Shown here: piece by piece, positions 27,411 to 35,863 of the stretch
Layout: every line of letters begins with the position of its first letter
Position numbering within the stretch: the first letter of the stretch is position 1
Assembly: GCF_014202425.1 (NCBI RefSeq)
Contig: NZ_JACHGT010000016.1
Location: forward strand, 1-64,000
Direction: 5' to 3'
DNA: 64,000 bases
Origin: Phytomonospora endophytica
GTDB taxonomy: Bacteria > Actinomycetota > Actinomycetes > Mycobacteriales > Micromonosporaceae
Notes under the pieces: model-generated
Told to the model about the DNA's origin: nothing
What the model saw: only the letters and a program-made list of their open reading frames with translations
Databases searched by the model: none
Made by a program: the position numbers and the translations under genes

Positions 27411-28577
27411 ATGGCCAGAAACGCCTGGGGAACCGCGGTCGCAACCGCTTTCGGAACAGCCGCGGTGATCGCCACCGCGCAGCTCGGTGTCGCCTACGGC
27501 CTCACCATGATGGACTGGCGCACCGGCACCGCCGGACTGTGGTCGACGAACATGGCCTGGACGACGTGGCTCGCCGCGGTGTCCACTGTGCTCGGTGCGC
27601 TCGCGGGCGCGATGGTGGCCGCCGCCAAGGGATCGCAGTCGGTCGCCGTGCGGCTGTCGGCGGCGCTCGCCGCCGGGATCGGCGCGGGCGTCCTGGCGCC
27701 ACTGGTCGCCTTGCCGGCCCGCGAGAACGCGCAGGCCGCGGTGTCGGGGACACCGTTCCTGGCCGTCGGGATCGGCATCGTGGCCGGGCTCGCGCTCGCG
27801 CTGATCGCGATGGCCGCCCGGCCGGTCGCGTGGAGCATGCTCGCCTCGGCCGCACTGATCTGGCTGCTGGCGATCCTCTCGATCGCCGTACCGGTCGGCG
27901 ACAAGAGCATGCCGGTCGCCCAGCTCGGTGTGTGGGGTTCGTGGGCCGACGTGACCGGCGCGCTCGGCAAACGCGGTTTCGCGCTGGCCCCGCCGCTGCT
28001 GATCGGTTCACTGCTGATCGGCGTGATCGTCGCGCTGTTCGCCAGCGGGAACGGGAAGAAGCAGGGGATCGCGGCCGCGTCGGGCGTGGTCGGGCCGCTG
28101 CTGGTGACCGTCGCCTACCTGGTGGCCGGTCCCGGCACGGGAACGACCGTCGACTCGCTGTCGGCGTTCCTCGTCGGCCCGTACGCGGCCCTCGTCGGGT
28201 TGCTCGGATCCCTCGTGGTGACGCTGTTGCGGCGGGACAAGCCGAGCTCACCGCCGCTGACGCCGGTGACGGCGACCGCCGAAGGCGACCACCCGCCGCC
28301 ACTCCCCCGCCGCGACGATGACGACACCGTCTACGAGCGGATCCCGGCCTCGCCCAACCCGCCCGACCCGTACGTCGACGAGTACACCAAGGCCCTCGAC
28401 GACGTCGACAGCGCTTTCGGCGGCAGCACACCGCAACCCGCCCGCGAAGGGGAGGACGTACCCGCCACCGCCCCCGACGCCCCACCGCCACCGAAGGACG
28501 ACACCGAGGACTGGGTCACCGGTCTGCGCGAGGACGAGAAGGCGCCGCCCAAGAAGCGGACGAGGCGCAAGAGCTGA
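27411..28577 (+). CDS. Polytopic membrane protein with charged C-terminal tail
   Basis: A 388-residue protein with about eight hydrophobic helices (first near residues 10-30, last near 255-280), then a 110-residue cytosolic tail that is Pro/Asp-rich and ends in a strongly basic run (KKRTRRKS). No transporter or enzyme signature is seen. Long stretches of Ala/Gly/Val helices and a periodic pattern could mean two repeated four-helix units. Proteins with this layout are found as hypotheticals in GC-rich actinobacteria. Function unknown. Confidence 0.75.
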   Translation: MARNAWGTAVATAFGTAAVIATAQLGVAYGLTMMDWRTGTAGLWSTNMAWTTWLAAVSTVLGALAGAMVAAAKGSQSVAVRLSAALAAGIGAGVLAPLVALPARENAQAAVSGTPFLAVGIGIVAGLALALIAMAARPVAWSMLASAALIWLLAILSIAVPVGDKSMPVAQLGVWGSWADVTGALGKRGFALAPPLLIGSLLIGVIVALFASGNGKKQGIAAASGVVGPLLVTVAYLVAGPGTGTTVDSLSAFLVGPYAALVGLLGSLVVTLLRRDKPSSPPLTPVTATAEGDHPPPLPRRDDDDTVYERIPASPNPPDPYVDEYTKALDDVDSAFGGSTPQPAREGEDVPATAPDAPPPPKDDTEDWVTGLREDEKAPPKKRTRRKS

Positions 28578-28913
28578 CGTGACGGTCCGGGCGGCATGAT
28601 CGACGCGACGATTCGTGCCGCCCGGACCGCCTACCTGCCCGCGCTCACCGACGTCAAGGCCGTCTGGCGGTCTGGCGGTCTGGCGGTCTGGCGGTCTGGC
28701 GGTCTGGCGGCCCCGGCTGATCATGACGCCGGAGTCCCTGGCCCACACCTGCGACGGCACGCCACCCGAGCCCTTCCGTCTGAAGTGGACGGTAGTGACA
28801 CCGGTGTCGCCGGAATCGGGCCGGTCCGCTCGTCAACGCGCGCCCGGGGCACCTAACGGACACCGAGCGATATTCGCTCGGACGCCGAAACCCGGCGGTG
28901 GCAGGCTGAAGCC
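28578..28913. other. Intergenic region containing a short tandem repeat
   Basis: This 336-base gap between a membrane protein gene and an acetyltransferase gene contains no convincing coding frame. Its only clear structure is the 48-bp tandem array annotated separately. The downstream gene's promoter presumably lies in its last 100 bases, which include a slightly AT-richer patch around 28,866-28,876. Confidence 0.5.
28663..28710. repeat. Six perfect tandem copies of TCTGGCGG
   Basis: The 8-bp unit TCTGGCGG is repeated six times without mismatch. Eight is not a multiple of three, so copy-number change would shift any frame passing through it. No supported gene crosses it. Confidence 0.9.
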
Positions 28914-29828
28914 ATGAACGACATCATCGTCCGCGACGCGGGCCCCTCCGATCACGAGGCCATGGCCGAGGTCTTCCGCTCGTGCCATCCGGCGCTGCTG
29001 GTCAGCGCGGCCTCCATCGCGCACGCCGCCGAGGCCTTCGCCGACGCCGGTCTCGCCGAGTTCGTCGCCGAGACCGAAGGCCGCGTCGTCGGCGTCGTCT
29101 CCGGCTGGCGCAACGTCTGGAGCACCGAGGAGGGCGCGGTGGCCGTGGACATCGCCGTCCGGCCCGAGTTCCAGCGCCGTGGCGCCGGAACGCTGCTGAT
29201 GGCACGGATCGAGCGGCACCTCGCCGGCCTGGGCGCGCGGGTCACCTCGGCGAACGCCGAAGACCCCGCGGGGATCGCCTTCGCGGCCGCGCACGGGTTC
29301 GGCACGGGCCGTATCGCGCGGATCTCACGCTGCGACCTGGCCGATCTGCCACCCGTGCTCGCCGTTCCCGAGGACGTCCGGATCGTCCGGCTGTCCGAAG
29401 TGGACGACCTGCGCGCCCTGCACGCGAGTGACAACCTCGCGGCCATGGACATCCCGACCGACCGGCCCTTCGTGCCCTTCGCCTTCGAGCAGTGGAAGGT
29501 CAAGCAGCTCGGCGATCCGCGCCTCGACCACGATCTGAGCCTGGTCGCGATGGTCGGCGACACGTTCAGCGCGATGGCCTACCTGCAGCGCGTCGGCGAC
29601 CGCGTCCACTCCGCCTTCACCGGAACGCATCCCGGCTTCCGTGGGCGCGGGCACGCCACCGTGCTGAAGTCGCACGCGCTGCACGCGGCCCGCGACACCG
29701 GCGCCACCGAGGCCTTCACCGCCAACGACGCGAAGAACGCGCCGATGCTGAAGGTGAACACGCGGCTGGGCTACGTGCCGTTCCTGGAGCGGACCGCGCT
29801 GCGTCGCGAAGGTGTGGCAGGGTCGTGA
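28914..29828 (+). CDS. Double GNAT-domain acetyltransferase, copy 1
   Basis: A 304-residue protein with two GNAT folds in tandem. The first (residues about 4-145) has the acetyl-CoA loop RPEFQRRGAGTLLM; the second (about 160-295) has HPGFRGRGHATVLKSHALHAA followed by TAFTANDAKNAPMLKVNTRLGY. The two-domain form resembles mycothiol-synthase-like acetyltransferases, though the substrate is unknown. It overlaps the next gene, a paralogue, by four bases (GTGA). Confidence 0.87.
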   Translation: MNDIIVRDAGPSDHEAMAEVFRSCHPALLVSAASIAHAAEAFADAGLAEFVAETEGRVVGVVSGWRNVWSTEEGAVAVDIAVRPEFQRRGAGTLLMARIERHLAGLGARVTSANAEDPAGIAFAAAHGFGTGRIARISRCDLADLPPVLAVPEDVRIVRLSEVDDLRALHASDNLAAMDIPTDRPFVPFAFEQWKVKQLGDPRLDHDLSLVAMVGDTFSAMAYLQRVGDRVHSAFTGTHPGFRGRGHATVLKSHALHAARDTGATEAFTANDAKNAPMLKVNTRLGYVPFLERTALRREGVAGS

Positions 29829-30745
29829 TCATGTCCCCTCACACCGTCCGCCCGGCGACCCCCGCCGACCACCAGGACATCGCCGACGTGATCGCGGCGG
29901 TGTTCCCGTACCTGCTCACCAGCCCCGCGTCGCTGGCGCACTGGCTGGAGACGTCCACCGGCGACAGCCCCGCGCTGTTCGCGGCCGAGGAGGAGGGGCG
30001 CGTCGTCGGGTCCTGCTTCGTGAGCTTCTCGCCGATGTCGTCGACGCCCGGCGCGGTGGGCATGCAGCTCGCCGTCCTGTCCGGTCACCGGCGGCGGGGC
30101 ATCGGCTCGGCGCTGCTGGCCCGCGCCGAGGAGCACCACGCCACGATCGGCGGATCGACGTTGTCGTCGCACTCCGGCGACGACGACGGGCTCGACTTCG
30201 CCGTCAAGCGTGGCTTCGCGGCCGGGCGCACCGGCCGCATCTCGCGCGCGCTGCTCGCCGGGATCCCCGACGCCGCACCGGTTCCCGCCGGGATCGAGGT
30301 CCGGCCCCTCGCCGAGGTGGAGGACTGGCGCGCGGTCTACGAGACCGACGCCCTCGCCCTCGTCGACATCCCCGGCACGACACCTCTGGTGCCGCCGCCC
30401 TACGAGCGCTGGCGCGAGGAGATCCTGGCCGACCCTCGCATGGACGTCGCGTCGAGCGTCGTCGCGCTGGACGGGAAGACGGTCGCGGCCCTGGCGTACC
30501 TGTACCGCGTGGGCGGCCGCGTGTACTCGAACTTCACGGGCACGCACCCGGAGTATCGCGGGAAGGGACTGGCGATGCTGGTGAAGTCGCACGGCCTGCA
30601 CACGGCCCGGCGCGCCGGTGTGACCGAGGCGTTCACGATCAACGACGCGGAGAACACGGCGATGCTGGCGGTGAACACGAAGCTGGGGTACGAGGGGTTC
30701 GCGGTCCAGCGGGCGGTGAAGAGGGCGGCGAGGTCAGAGCTCTAG
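29825..30745 (+). CDS. Double GNAT-domain acetyltransferase, copy 2
   Basis: A 306-residue paralogue of the preceding gene, again with two GNAT folds. The N-terminal acetyl-CoA loop is LSGHRRRGIGSALLARAEEH and the C-terminal one is HPEYRGKGLAMLVKSHGLHTA, followed by the shared block EAFTINDAENTAMLAVNTKLGYE. GTG 29825 couples it to copy 1; ATG 29831 is a possible start two codons later. The 3' end overlaps the convergent toxin gene by 12 bases. The pair may form a heterodimer or act on related substrates. Confidence 0.86.
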   Translation: MIMSPHTVRPATPADHQDIADVIAAVFPYLLTSPASLAHWLETSTGDSPALFAAEEEGRVVGSCFVSFSPMSSTPGAVGMQLAVLSGHRRRGIGSALLARAEEHHATIGGSTLSSHSGDDDGLDFAVKRGFAAGRTGRISRALLAGIPDAAPVPAGIEVRPLAEVEDWRAVYETDALALVDIPGTTPLVPPPYERWREEILADPRMDVASSVVALDGKTVAALAYLYRVGGRVYSNFTGTHPEYRGKGLAMLVKSHGLHTARRAGVTEAFTINDAENTAMLAVNTKLGYEGFAVQRAVKRAARSEL

Positions 30746-31078
30746 GAGGGTGATGAGCATGTCGCGGAGGTCGTCGAGCTCTTCTCCGCTCACCCGGCCG
30801 ATGTAACGCTTCAGCCGTTCGTGCGCGACCGTGCGTATATCCTCGGTACGCACCCACGACGGCCGCTCAAGTCCGCACCGCTCGACATCGAGCGGGAGGT
30901 GATAGGGGACGCCGCGATCACGTGAAGTGACCGCCATCGCGATGGCGATGCGACTCGGGGTGCGGTTGAGCCGCTCCGGGCTGATGATGACCGCAGGCCT
31001 TTGATAGCCCTGTTCGTGTCCGACCGGATCACCGAAGTCAACCATGTAGATCTCACCGATGCGCGGTGCGTTCACCAC
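30734..31078 (-). CDS. MazF/PemK-type mRNA interferase toxin
   Basis: A 114-residue PemK/MazF-family toxin. It begins with GEIYMVDFGDPVGHEQGYQRP, the typical first strand and loop with the conserved Arg-Pro, and continues with PAVIISP and VTSRDRG. Such proteins cleave mRNA at short motifs and are neutralised by a DNA-binding antitoxin. It overlaps the antitoxin gene by seven bases, giving the usual antitoxin-first operon. A short Leu-rich end (LRDMLITLLEL) fits the family. Confidence 0.9.
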   Translation of the reverse strand: MVNAPRIGEIYMVDFGDPVGHEQGYQRPAVIISPERLNRTPSRIAIAMAVTSRDRGVPYHLPLDVERCGLERPSWVRTEDIRTVAHERLKRYIGRVSGEELDDLRDMLITLLEL

Positions 31079-31314
31079 TCGTCCAGTCCGTCCTTGAGCG
31101 AGGCGTCCCCGGCCGCCTGTTCGCGGCGAAGGTCGGCGAGCTCCTCGGGACTCATGCGGGCGAACGCGGCGTCGACCGAATCCCAGAACGCCTTGCGCTG
31201 CGCGGCCTTCACCGCCTTGGCGACGACGACGGCGATCGTCGTGCCGCTGGCGGTGGCGAGCGCCGCGGCGGCATCACGGACAGACTTGTCGACGCGGATC
31301 ATCACGGTGGCCAT
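31072..31314 (-). CDS. Antitoxin of the MazF-type pair, ribbon-helix-helix-like
   Basis: An 80-residue protein starting MATVMIRVDKSVRDAAAALATA, which fits a short beta-strand plus two helices of the RHH/MazE-like DNA-binding type. The C-terminal half is acidic and helical (SPEELADLRREQAA), suitable for binding the toxin. Its gene precedes and overlaps the toxin gene. A longer frame starting at 31359 would run through the promoter palindrome, so ATG 31314 is preferred. Confidence 0.85.
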   Translation of the reverse strand: MATVMIRVDKSVRDAAAALATASGTTIAVVVAKAVKAAQRKAFWDSVDAAFARMSPEELADLRREQAAGDASLKDGLDEW

Positions 31315-31320
31315 GGGTCG

Positions 31321-31353
31321 AGTATACGTTAGTGTAGACACACGAATAGTATA
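31321..31353 (-). promoter_or_regulatory. Promoter/operator of the toxin-antitoxin pair
   Basis: An AT-rich patch, rare in this sequence, with an imperfect inverted repeat (GTATACGTTAGTGT facing ACACGAATAGTATA). On the reverse strand it contains a near-consensus -10 box TATACT at 31353-31348. The antitoxin probably binds here for autorepression. Confidence 0.6.
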
Positions 31354-31451
31354 GATCACATGTGCGAAGCGTTATTCATGCGGGTCAGCGCATTGACGAA
31401 GCTCGACGTCTGGATTGCTTGCCGCAACGAGGATGCGGACACGCGCGTGTC

Positions 31452-31877
31452 TTAATCGTCCCGATTTCGCCGGGTCCGCTTCACGTCCGACCGGCGCTTC
31501 TTCGCCGCGATGCGCCGTTCGACCGCGCGGCGGCCGGGTTTCGTCGCCCGCCGCTTCGGCGGTGGGGGCGCGATCGCCTCGCGCAGCAGCTGCGCGAGGC
31601 GGGCCAGGGCGGCCTCGCGGTTGCGCAGCTGTGCCCGGTGTTCGGAGGCGGCGACGGTCACGACGCCATCGACGAGCCGTCCGGCGAGCCGTTCCAGCGC
31701 GCGCGTCTTCAGAAAGTCGCTCAGCGCGCCCGTCGCGGCCACGTCGAAGCTGAGTTCGACGCGGCTGTCGGTGGTGTTCACGCCCTGCCCGCCCGGTCCT
31801 TGCGAGCGCGAGAAACGCCAGCTCAACTCGCCCTCGGGTATCAAGACCGTGTCGGTGACGCGCAGCGGTCCTGGCAC
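31452..31877 (-). CDS. arfB: Alternative ribosome-rescue factor ArfB
   Basis: A 141-residue single-domain class I release-factor homologue. The catalytic GGQ is present in SQGPGGQGVNTTDSRVEL, and the C-terminal tail is very basic (ending KRRSDVKRTRRNRDD), as required to enter the empty mRNA channel of stalled ribosomes. ArfB hydrolyses peptidyl-tRNA on non-stop complexes. The decoding domain of full release factors is absent, which separates it from prfA/prfB. Confidence 0.93.
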   Translation of the reverse strand: MPGPLRVTDTVLIPEGELSWRFSRSQGPGGQGVNTTDSRVELSFDVAATGALSDFLKTRALERLAGRLVDGVVTVAASEHRAQLRNREAALARLAQLLREAIAPPPPKRRATKPGRRAVERRIAAKKRRSDVKRTRRNRDD

Positions 31878-31938
31878 GGCGGGGCTCCTCTTCGATGGTC
31901 TCCCACCATCGTAGTGAGACCCCGCCGTGCGCTCAGGT

Positions 31939-33435
31939 CTATTTCGCGGCCTCCCATTCGTGCACGGCGGGTCCGGCCGCGGCGTTGCGGACGTAGAGCT
32001 TGAGCATCTCCCGCAGGGCCTCGGTGCGCCCGTGCGTCTCCTCGAAGTGCCGCACGGTCGCGACCTGCCAGGAGGCTCCGTTGATCCGCGACCGGCACCG
32101 CGCCTCGATCACACCGAGGAGCCGGTCGCGTTCGACCGGGTCGACGCCGAAGCGGTCGAGCCCTTCGTAGGCCAGTGGGAGCAGCACCTCGTCGACGAGC
32201 CGGACGCCGTCCACCTCACCGATCCCGGGCCACCACTGGCGGGCGTCGATCCCGTCGCGGGCGGCGGCCTGGAGGTTCTGCTCGGCGACGCCGAAGGGCA
32301 TGCGCGTCCACACCGGATGGTCGCTTTCGGCGAGCATCCGCACGGCCCCCATGTAGAAGGCCATGTTCGCCAGCACGTCGATGACGGTCGGTCCGGCGGG
32401 CAGGACCCGGTTCTCCACTCGCAGGTGCGGGCGGCCGTTGGGGCCGACGTCGTAGACCGGCCGGTTCCAGCGGTACACGGTTCCGTTGTGCAGCCTCAGT
32501 TCCGGCAGTTTCGGCACACCGCCCGACCGCCACACCTCGAAGGGGTCCTCGGCGTGCGACTCGGGCAGCAGCGGCGGGAAGTAGCGCGAGTTCTCCTCGA
32601 AGAGGTCGAGTACGGACCGGGCCCAGCGTTCGCCGAACCACACCCTCGGCCTCACCCCCTGCGCCTTGAGTTCGCGGCTTCGGGTGTCGGTGGCCTGCTC
32701 GAAGAGCGCGATGCGGGTCTCGGCCCACAGTTGCGTGTCGAACAGGTAGGGCGCGTTGGCGCCGACGACCAGCTGAGCGCCGGCGAGGGCCTGTGCGGCG
32801 TTGTAGTAGGCGGCGAAACTCTCCGGGCCGACCTGGATGTGGAACTGCACGCTGGTGTTGGCCGCCTCCGGCGCGATCGAGTCGGTGTAGACGCGAAGCC
32901 GTTCGGCGCCGCGGATGTCGAGCTCGATGTCGTCACCGCGCGCGTTGATGATGGAGTCGTTGAGCATGCGGTAGCGAAGGTTCACCGAGAGGCTCTCCTC
33001 GGTGGCGTCGGCGTGGCGCAGGGTGGGCAGCGTCCCGACCAGGACGAGGGTGGATCCCGTTTTGCGCGCGCGTTCGTCGACCTCGTGCAGCATGTGCCGC
33101 AGATCCTGCTCGTAGGCGGAGAAGCCGCCGGTCGCGATGGATCTGGGCGCCAGGTTCAGTTCCAGGTTGTACTGGCCCAGTTCCGGCTGGACCGATACCT
33201 CGTTGTAGGCGTCCGACTCGGCCAGGTAGGCCAGTACCTCGGCGTTCTTCAACGACGCCCGCCCTGCGTCGTCGATGAGGTTGATCTCCAGTTCGACGCC
33301 GGTTAACAGCTCGTCGCCCTCGAACTGTCCACTGTCGAGCATCAGGCCCAATGTGGACAGACATCGTCGCATCTTGCCCCTGTAGCGGCGAAGATCCGCG
33401 TGTGTGTACGTACGCTGACGTACCTGGTCGCCCAT
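31939..33435 (-). CDS. GCS2-family glutamate-cysteine-ligase-like protein
   Basis: A 498-residue ATP-grasp-related carboxylate-amine ligase of the GCS2 group. The N-terminal acidic metal-binding block is TGVELEINLID, followed by QPELGQYNLELN and, further on, HLRVENRVLPAGPT, the conserved region around the active site. Relatives include EgtA and other gamma-glutamyl ligases; this longer form is widespread in actinobacteria and its product is uncertain. A strong GGGGAGGG site precedes ATG 33435. The 3' neighbour is arfB. Confidence 0.82.
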   Translation of the reverse strand: MGDQVRQRTYTHADLRRYRGKMRRCLSTLGLMLDSGQFEGDELLTGVELEINLIDDAGRASLKNAEVLAYLAESDAYNEVSVQPELGQYNLELNLAPRSIATGGFSAYEQDLRHMLHEVDERARKTGSTLVLVGTLPTLRHADATEESLSVNLRYRMLNDSIINARGDDIELDIRGAERLRVYTDSIAPEAANTSVQFHIQVGPESFAAYYNAAQALAGAQLVVGANAPYLFDTQLWAETRIALFEQATDTRSRELKAQGVRPRVWFGERWARSVLDLFEENSRYFPPLLPESHAEDPFEVWRSGGVPKLPELRLHNGTVYRWNRPVYDVGPNGRPHLRVENRVLPAGPTVIDVLANMAFYMGAVRMLAESDHPVWTRMPFGVAEQNLQAAARDGIDARQWWPGIGEVDGVRLVDEVLLPLAYEGLDRFGVDPVERDRLLGVIEARCRSRINGASWQVATVRHFEETHGRTEALREMLKLYVRNAAAGPAVHEWEAAK

Positions 33436-33460
33436 CTGCCCTCCCCAGCGTCCGGCGCCA

Positions 33461-33487
33461 TTGACAACAACCGGTCGTACGGTTGTT
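33461..33487. promoter_or_regulatory. Palindromic operator candidate with -35-like box
   Basis: A perfect 8-bp inverted repeat with 6-nt spacer (AACAACCG at 33466-33473, CGGTTGTT at 33480-33487) lies 31 bases before the GCS2-family gene. TTGACA at 33461-33466 overlaps it on the forward strand. It looks like a repressor site. Confidence 0.5.
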
Positions 33488-33593
33488 ACATCATGGCTAC
33501 CGCACGCTAGGCGGACCGACACCATCCGGGGAAGGCCTTTCCCTCCGCTGTCAACTAATCGACGGAAGGCTATACAACAGTCGGTATGCGTGC

Positions 33594-34004
33594 TCAGTGC
33601 ATGGGTGTGCTTACTGCGCCCTGTGACTGAATCGCCTGGGACCAGACCCGGACGATGTCGCGCACCGAGATCACCCCCGACGGCTCCTTGCCGTCGATGA
33701 TGATGAGGTGCCGGAACCCGCCCCGCACCATCGCCGAGGCCGCCTCGTGCAGCGTCCACGTCGGCGGCGCGAACACCAGGTCACTGGTCAGATGCGAGCC
33801 CGTCCGCTCCACGTCGGGATCGAGCCCGGCGCCGATCGCGTTGAGGATGTCGCGTTCGGTCAGGATCCCGATCCCCGAGGAGTCGGGGTCGATCACGACC
33901 GCCGCGCCGACCCGTTTCTGCGACATCAGGCGCGCGGCCTGCCGCAGTGTGTGGTCGGGCCCGATCGACAGGACCTGCGTGCTCATCGCGTTCCGTACCT
34001 GCAT
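33594..34004 (-). CDS. Tandem CBS-domain protein
   Basis: A 136-residue protein made of two CBS motifs (a Bateman module) and little else. The first runs from VRNAMSTQVLSIGPDHTL to TERDILNAIG, the second from LTSDLVFAPPTWTL to SVRDIVRVWS. Such modules bind AMP, ATP or S-adenosylmethionine and act as energy sensors. ATG 34004 is preferred because the AAGGGTGG site is then correctly spaced; a GTG three codons upstream would be too close. Confidence 0.9.
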   Translation of the reverse strand: MQVRNAMSTQVLSIGPDHTLRQAARLMSQKRVGAAVVIDPDSSGIGILTERDILNAIGAGLDPDVERTGSHLTSDLVFAPPTWTLHEAASAMVRGGFRHLIIIDGKEPSGVISVRDIVRVWSQAIQSQGAVSTPMH

Positions 34005-34160
34005 GGGAGCCACCCTTCAGCCGGCCGTCCGTAGGGTCATACTCGCCCAAATCGTTCCTCCGCTCAAGGGCTTGACCGGCACATTTAACGAATAAGTCAT
34101 CTTGAGTACGCTGTGTGCGCCCTCACGCGGTCCCCACGGTCCTAAGGAGCACAAACGAGC

Positions 34161-34886
34161 ATGCCCAGCGACCCCGCGAGCAAACCCACCGCCGCCGACT
34201 TCCTCGCCTTGAACCGCCGCGGCGGCCTGTTCACGATGATCGTGAACCAGCGCATCGGTTCCTACTGCGCGCTCGCCGCCCACCGCCTCGGCCTCGCGCC
34301 GACCATGGTCACCCTCATCAACCTCGTCTGCGGCATCGCCGTGTCGGTCGCGCTGATCCTCGCGGCCCCCGCCATGGCCGACGGGCGCGTCTCCCCGGTG
34401 CTCATGGGACTCCTGGCGCTGGTGGTGTGGCAGTTCGCGTACTCCCTCGACTGCGCCGACGGGCAGCTCGCCCGCGTGACCGGACGAACCTCCCCGGCCG
34501 GTGCGAAAGTCGACATCCTGGCCGACATCGCCCAGCAGACCGCCGTCACCGCCGCGACCGCCGCGGTCGCCATGGCCTTCGAACCGAAGACCCCGACGTG
34601 GCTCGTCGCCGCCTTCGCCGGCCTGTGGATGACCAACCTCGTCACCTCCGTCATGGGCAAGGACGGCGGCGGCGACAGCCTCGTCGCCAGCGAGTCCGTC
34701 GTCGTGGGAGTGGTCAAGCTGATCCGCGACTACGGGGCCATCGTCGTTTTCATCCCTGTGGTCATCGCCTTCTTTCCACAGTGGACGATCTGGGTGCTCG
34801 CCCTGTTCACGTTCGTCAACGGAGGGTTCCTGGCGGCGCTGATCGCCAAAACCGCGCTGGATAGTCTGAAGGCTCCCCAGACCTAG
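34161..34886 (+). CDS. CDP-alcohol phosphatidyltransferase family protein
   Basis: A 241-residue membrane enzyme with about six transmembrane helices. The family signature DxxDGxxAR-x8-GxxxDxxxD is complete: DCADGQLAR, then GAKVDILAD, giving the two-metal active site on the cytosolic face. These enzymes transfer a phosphatidyl or other phospho-group from a CDP-alcohol to a polyol. The acceptor is unknown. It is followed eight bases later by galE, and then by an FGE gene, suggesting a surface-glycolipid-related operon. Confidence 0.9.
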   Translation: MPSDPASKPTAADFLALNRRGGLFTMIVNQRIGSYCALAAHRLGLAPTMVTLINLVCGIAVSVALILAAPAMADGRVSPVLMGLLALVVWQFAYSLDCADGQLARVTGRTSPAGAKVDILADIAQQTAVTAATAAVAMAFEPKTPTWLVAAFAGLWMTNLVTSVMGKDGGGDSLVASESVVVGVVKLIRDYGAIVVFIPVVIAFFPQWTIWVLALFTFVNGGFLAALIAKTALDSLKAPQT

Positions 34887-34894
34887 GAGGGCGC

Positions 34895-35863
34895 ATGACC
34901 TGGCTGGTTACCGGCGGGGCGGGCTACATCGGGGCGCACGCCGTCAAGCGGCTGCACGCCGCAGGCACGCCCGTCGTCGTCTACGACGACCTCTCGACCG
35001 GCGACGCCCGTCGCATACCCGACGGAGTGCCGCTCGTCGAAGGCGACGTGACCGACAAGGCGGCGCTCGCCGAGGCCTTCGCCAAGCACCAGGTCACCGG
35101 CGTGCTGCACTTCGCGGCCCAGAAGTCGGTCCCGGTCTCCATGGAACGGCCGCTGTTCTACTACGAGCAGAACGTGGGCGGCCTCGCCGCGATCGTCGCC
35201 GCCATGAACGAGGCCGGTGTGCGCCGGATCGTGTTCTCCTCGACGGCGGCCCTCTACGGGCTGGCGCCCGAGGAGACGCTGGTCGAGGACCTCGTCGTCG
35301 ACCCGATCTCGGTCTACGGCGAGACGAAGCTCATCGGCGAGCGCATGCTGCGTTTCGCGAGCGCCGCCTGTGGGTTCTCGTGGATCGCGCTGCGCTACTT
35401 CAACGTGGTCGGCGCCGACGAGCCCGCGCTGGGCGACACGTCGGTCGGGAACCTCGTGCCGATCGTGTTCCGCTGCATCGACGAGGGCCGCACGGTCAGT
35501 GTGACCGGCGGGGACTATCCGACGCCGGACGGTTCGGGCGTGCGCGACTACATCCATGTCGCCGACCTGGCCGACGCGCACGTCGTGGCGGTGAATCACC
35601 TGATCGGGCGGGAACCGGGTTCGGTCGGCGAGGTCTACAACGTCGGGACGGGCACGGGCTCGTCGGTGCTGGAGGTCCTCGACGCCGTGCGTGCGGTGAC
35701 GGGCCTTGAGGTGCCGGCCGAGGTCGTGGCGCGGCGGCCGGGTGATCCGGCGCGGTCGGTGGCCGGTGTGGCCAAGATCGAGCGCGACCTGGACTGGCGT
35801 GCGAGCCGGGGCCTGACCGACATGGTCGCCGACGCGTGGACCGCTTGGCGGGCCGCGCGCTGA
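34895..35863 (+). CDS. galE: UDP-glucose 4-epimerase
   Basis: A 322-residue extended short-chain dehydrogenase. The NAD site is TGGAGYIGAH, the catalytic Ser/Tyr/Lys set is seen in FSSTAALYG and SVYGETKLIGE, and the sugar-binding segment is YFNVVGAD. It interconverts UDP-glucose and UDP-galactose. An AGGAGGG site precedes the ATG. The last 28 bases overlap the following FGE gene. Function on another UDP-sugar is possible. Confidence 0.92.
   Translation: MTWLVTGGAGYIGAHAVKRLHAAGTPVVVYDDLSTGDARRIPDGVPLVEGDVTDKAALAEAFAKHQVTGVLHFAAQKSVPVSMERPLFYYEQNVGGLAAIVAAMNEAGVRRIVFSSTAALYGLAPEETLVEDLVVDPISVYGETKLIGERMLRFASAACGFSWIALRYFNVVGADEPALGDTSVGNLVPIVFRCIDEGRTVSVTGGDYPTPDGSGVRDYIHVADLADAHVVAVNHLIGREPGSVGEVYNVGTGTGSSVLEVLDAVRAVTGLEVPAEVVARRPGDPARSVAGVAKIERDLDWRASRGLTDMVADAWTAWRAAR

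Noticed and set aside
28596-28856. Small frame crossing the TCTGGCGG repeat
   Set aside because: The 8-bp repeat encodes a frame-cycling Arg/Ser/Gly sequence and the rest has no recognisable fold; more likely noncoding.
31316-31359. Longer N-terminus for the antitoxin (start at 31359)
   Set aside because: It would translate the promoter palindrome and -10 box; the RHH-like domain starts at the Met at 31314.
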